Shown: positions 7,091-8,971 of the stretch, one piece after another | Layout of the letters: every line of letters starts with the position of its first letter | Numbering within the stretch: position 1 is the first letter of the stretch | DNA from: an uncultured Eubacteriales bacterium | GTDB taxonomy: Bacteria; Bacillota; Clostridia; Christensenellales; Borkfalkiaceae | Direction: 5' to 3' | Assembly: GCA_902767455.1 (NCBI GenBank) | Contig: CACXHH010000036.1 | Coordinates: 1-8,971, forward strand | Length of the DNA stretch: 8,971 bases | Position numbers and translations under genes: made by a program | Notes under the pieces: model-generated | The model's database searches: none | Seen by the model: only the letters and a program-made list of their open reading frames with translations | Told to the model about the DNA's origin: nothing

Positions 7091-8623
7091 TTACTCCCAC
7101 TCGATGGTCGCGGGCGGTTTGCCCGTAACGTCGTAAACCACCCTGTTGACGTGTTTTACTTCGTTTACTATCCTGTTGGATATCTTTGCGAGAACGTCGT
7201 GCGGGATATCAGCCCAGTCTGCGGTCATGCCGTCAACGCTCGTTACGGCGCGGAGCGCTATCGTGTAATCGTAAGTCCTTTCGTCGCCCATAACGCCCAC
7301 CGAGCGCATGCCGGTAAGCACGGCAAAATATTGCCATATCACCTTATCGAGCCCCGCAAGAGCTATCTCTTCGCGGAAAATTGCGTCGGCTTCCTGATTT
7401 ATCTTTATCTTTTTACGGGTTATATTGCCGATTATCCTTACCGCAAGCCCGGGGCCGGGGAAGGGTTGGCGCATAACTATATCTTTCGGAAGCCCTATTT
7501 CCAGCCCGACGGCGCGGACTTCGTCTTTGAAAAGTTCGCGGAGCGGCTCGATCAATTCTTCAAAATCGACGACCGACGGAAGCCCGCCCACGTTGTGGTG
7601 GCTCTTTATCACGGCGCTGTTTCCAAGCCCCGATTCGATTACGTCGGGATATATCGTGCCCTGAACGAGATAATCGACCTTGCCTATCTCTTTCGCGGCG
7701 TCGGCGAAAACTTCGATGAAATCTCTTCCGATTATCTTGCGCTTCTTTTCGGGCTCTTTTACGCCGCGAAGGTCTTTCAAAAACTTCTCCGACGCGTCTA
7801 TCTTGGTAAGATTCATGCCCATTTCGTCTTTAAAAACGCGCATGACCTGTTTTGCTTCGTCCTTTCTCAAAAGCCCGTGGTCGACGAAAATACAGGTAAG
7901 GTTATCGCCTATCGCCTTATGCACGAGCGTTGCGGCGACTGCCGAATCGACTCCGCCGCTCATGGCGCAAAGAACCTTTTTATCGCCTACTTTTTTTCGT
8001 ATTTCGGCTATCTTTTCGTCGGCGAAGTCGTTCATCTTCCAGTCGCCCGCCGCGTGGCAGACTTCGTAAAGGAAGTTTTTGAGAACTTCGTTGCCCTTTT
8101 GCGTATGGACGACTTCGGGGTGGAACTGAACGCCGTAAATTTTGCGCTTTTCGTCGGAGAAGGCGGCAATGGGGCAGGTCTTGGTGGATGCGGTTACTTC
8201 AAACCCGTCGGGAAGGGTGCAAACTCTGTCCGTATGGCTCATCCAGCAGACGCTTTCGCCTTCTACCCCCTTAAATATCGGCGACTTTAAAAGGTTTACC
8301 GTCGTATTGCCGTACTCGCGTATCTCGGCGTGTTCGACGTTTCCGCCGAAATCCTTTGCTATAAGCTGCATGCCGTAGCAGATGCCGAGCACGGGAACTC
8401 CGAGAGAATAGACTTCCTTCGCAACGCAAGGCGCGTTTTCGGCGAACACGCTCGACGGCCCGCCCGTAAACACGATACCTATCGGATCGAAACTCTTTAT
8501 CTTTTCTATATCGGAATTGCTCGGGAGCAAAACCCCGTAAACGTTGAGATTCCTTATCCTGCGGACGATAAGTTGGTTATACTGCCCGCCAAAATCGATA
8601 ACTACGACCGCTTGTCTTTTCAT
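7091..8623 (-). CDS. guaA: GMP synthetase (glutamine-hydrolysing)
   Basis: The 510-residue cytosolic enzyme converts XMP to GMP using ATP and glutamine. The N-terminal class-I amidotransferase domain (about 1-190) has DFGGQYNQLIVRR (10-22), GICYGMQ with nucleophile Cys82, and GVQFHPEV with His168 and Glu170. The ATP pyrophosphatase domain has the P-loop SGGVDS (222-227), followed by VDHGLLRK (247-254). The C-terminal dimerisation domain contains RQPFPGPGL (385-393) and ends in the family-typical KPPATIEWE. Full length, no anomalies seen. AAGGA lies 8 bases before the ATG and a promoter is at 8654-8682. No convincing terminator follows the gene; the next 192 bases hold the pyrG promoter, so partial read-through into pyrG is possible. 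guaB, which makes XMP, is not in the window. Confidence 0.98.
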   Translation of the reverse strand: MKRQAVVVIDFGGQYNQLIVRRIRNLNVYGVLLPSNSDIEKIKSFDPIGIVFTGGPSSVFAENAPCVAKEVYSLGVPVLGICYGMQLIAKDFGGNVEHAEIREYGNTTVNLLKSPIFKGVEGESVCWMSHTDRVCTLPDGFEVTASTKTCPIAAFSDEKRKIYGVQFHPEVVHTQKGNEVLKNFLYEVCHAAGDWKMNDFADEKIAEIRKKVGDKKVLCAMSGGVDSAVAATLVHKAIGDNLTCIFVDHGLLRKDEAKQVMRVFKDEMGMNLTKIDASEKFLKDLRGVKEPEKKRKIIGRDFIEVFADAAKEIGKVDYLVQGTIYPDVIESGLGNSAVIKSHHNVGGLPSVVDFEELIEPLRELFKDEVRAVGLEIGLPKDIVMRQPFPGPGLAVRIIGNITRKKIKINQEADAIFREEIALAGLDKVIWQYFAVLTGMRSVGVMGDERTYDYTIALRAVTSVDGMTADWADIPHDVLAKISNRIVNEVKHVNRVVYDVTGKPPATIEWE

Positions 8624-8653
8624 ATTTTTATTCCTTATATTATTTACCCGTAT

Positions 8654-8682
8654 ATTTTACCACAAGCCTTGAATAATTACAA
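8654..8682 (-). promoter_or_regulatory. Promoter of guaA
   Basis: On the minus strand TAAAAT (8654-8659), preceded by TG one base upstream (extended -10), has TTGTAA (8677-8682) 17 bases upstream. The transcript would start near 8647, leaving a leader of about 24 bases. That is too short for a riboswitch if this is the main promoter. Confidence 0.6.
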
Positions 8683-8736
8683 CTTAATTACCGCTAACTT
8701 ACGAAAACGCCTGAATTTTACGCGCGTCAATTTTCT

Positions 8737-8753
8737 TATTCCGGAACGGAATA
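8737..8753. repeat. Palindrome TATTCCG-GAA-CGGAATA
   Basis: A perfect inverted repeat with 7-bp arms and a 3-base centre, about 55 bases upstream of the guaA -35 box. It could be a protein site or a small stable hairpin; there is no T-tract worth calling a terminator on the minus strand. Confidence 0.5.
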
Positions 8754-8816
8754 GCTCCTTATCCGTTTATTGACGAGATCAGGTTTCAGATATCCGTTTT
8801 CGGAAAGTGAACAAGT

Positions 8817-8868
8817 TTTTTGCGAACTTTTTCTTTCGTGGCACCTTGCCGATCGTAAATCGCAAAAA
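8817..8868. other. Long imperfect hairpin of unknown role
   Basis: Outer arms TTTTTGCGA (8817-8825) and TCGCAAAAA (8860-8868) pair perfectly over 9 bp. Inside, on the minus strand, GGCA-AGG-TGCC forms an inner hairpin flanked by further short pairings (TTTACG with CGAAA, one bulge), so most of the 52 bases can fold into one long rod in either orientation. It could be a terminator-like element, a small structured RNA or a remnant of a mobile element. Confidence 0.4.
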
Positions 8869-8884
8869 TACTCTTTGTAAAGAT

Positions 8885-8971
8885 GGGGCTGTCGCGTTAA
8901 GTGATATGCCCCCAAAATATTTTAAAAGAAAAAACGGGCGTTCAAAATCCGAAAGGAGGTTGAACGCTCGC
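8885..8971. mobile_element. Possible insertion-sequence terminus, running off the right edge
   Basis: GGGGCTGTCGCGTTAAG at 8885-8901 resembles the terminal repeats I associate with IS1182-like elements of Clostridia, and GGGGC (8885-8889) is mirrored by GCCCC at 8908-8912. Just outside lies the small palindrome CTTTGTAAAG (8873-8882), a possible target. No transposase is visible because the window ends 70 bases later. The identification rests on memory of the motif and not on a match I can verify. Confidence 0.3.
8929..8970 (-). terminator. Terminator for a minus-strand gene beyond the right edge
   Basis: On the minus strand an 8-bp perfect stem GCGTTCAA / TTGAACGC (extended to 11 pairs with one mismatch; arms 8960-8970 and 8935-8945) with a 14-base loop is followed by six T (complement of 8929-8934). 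It would end a gene entering from the right. Read on the plus strand the loop exposes AAAGGAGG (8952-8959), a ribosome binding site for a possible plus-strand gene starting just past the window; the terminator reading is preferred because of the T-tract. Confidence 0.5.

Larger units (their letters stand above)
8624..8971. other. Gene-free region upstream of guaA
   Basis: I find no credible coding sequence in these 348 bases on either strand. They hold the guaA promoter (8654-8682), a 17-base palindrome (8737-8753), a 9-base direct repeat TATCCGTTT at 8760-8768 and 8791-8799, a long imperfect hairpin (8817-8868) and an insertion-sequence-like edge with a terminator (8885-8971). I do not recognise the conserved core of a purine riboswitch. 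Confidence 0.7.

Noticed and set aside
7151..8290. A 379-residue plus-strand open frame antisense to guaA
   Set aside because: It mirrors the codon periodicity of guaA, has no binding site or family motif, and guaA is unmistakable. The same holds for the long plus-strand frames opposite pyrG, purB and purA.
8624..8971. Purine riboswitch upstream of guaA
   Set aside because: I could not find the conserved core with paired loops, and the best promoter leaves a leader of only about 24 bases.

Overview
The window looks like chromosomal DNA from a Bacillota lineage, most likely an uncultured Clostridia-type bacterium. The reasons are sigma-A-like promoters, strong AGGAGG-type ribosome binding sites, AT-rich spacers around moderately GC-rich genes, and a regulator type (Cro/C1 helix-turn-helix, two membrane helices, zinc ribbon) that I associate with Clostridia. 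The genus cannot be named from this sequence. All seven genes read on the minus strand, so the order of transcription runs from high to low coordinates.

Layout in transcription order. (a) 8971-8624: 348 bases without a gene. The right edge (8885-8971) resembles the end of an insertion sequence and carries a minus-strand terminator hairpin. Between it and guaA lie several inverted repeats and a good promoter. (b) guaA, GMP synthetase (8623-7091). (c) A 192-base AT-rich spacer with a strong extended -10 promoter. (d) A likely operon: pyrG (CTP synthase), purB (adenylosuccinate lyase), purA (adenylosuccinate synthetase), a DUF1275/YoaK-type membrane protein, and a HAD phosphatase of the Gph/PGP type. 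Gaps are 42, 48, 54 and 20 bases, and the operon is closed by a hairpin/T-tract terminator at 988-1016. (e) A separate unit encodes the membrane-anchored Cro/C1 regulator (802-197). It has two tandem promoters with two copies of a palindrome between them, and ends at a terminator complex at 127-184.

Functional logic: guaA makes GMP from XMP, purA and purB convert IMP to AMP, and pyrG makes CTP from UTP, so the block supplies the final steps to three of the four ribonucleotides. guaB and the rest of the purine pathway are not here. The two last operon genes, the membrane protein and the phosphatase, have no established nucleotide role; their position invites the idea of nucleobase export or nucleotide clean-up, but that is inference.

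I do not see a clearly new multi-gene system. The most interesting items are the promoter/operator architecture of the regulator gene, a third similar half-conserved site before the pyrG operon, the eukaryote-like purB, the divergent IMP-site loop of purA, the co-transcribed DUF1275 protein, and the structured, IS-like right edge.
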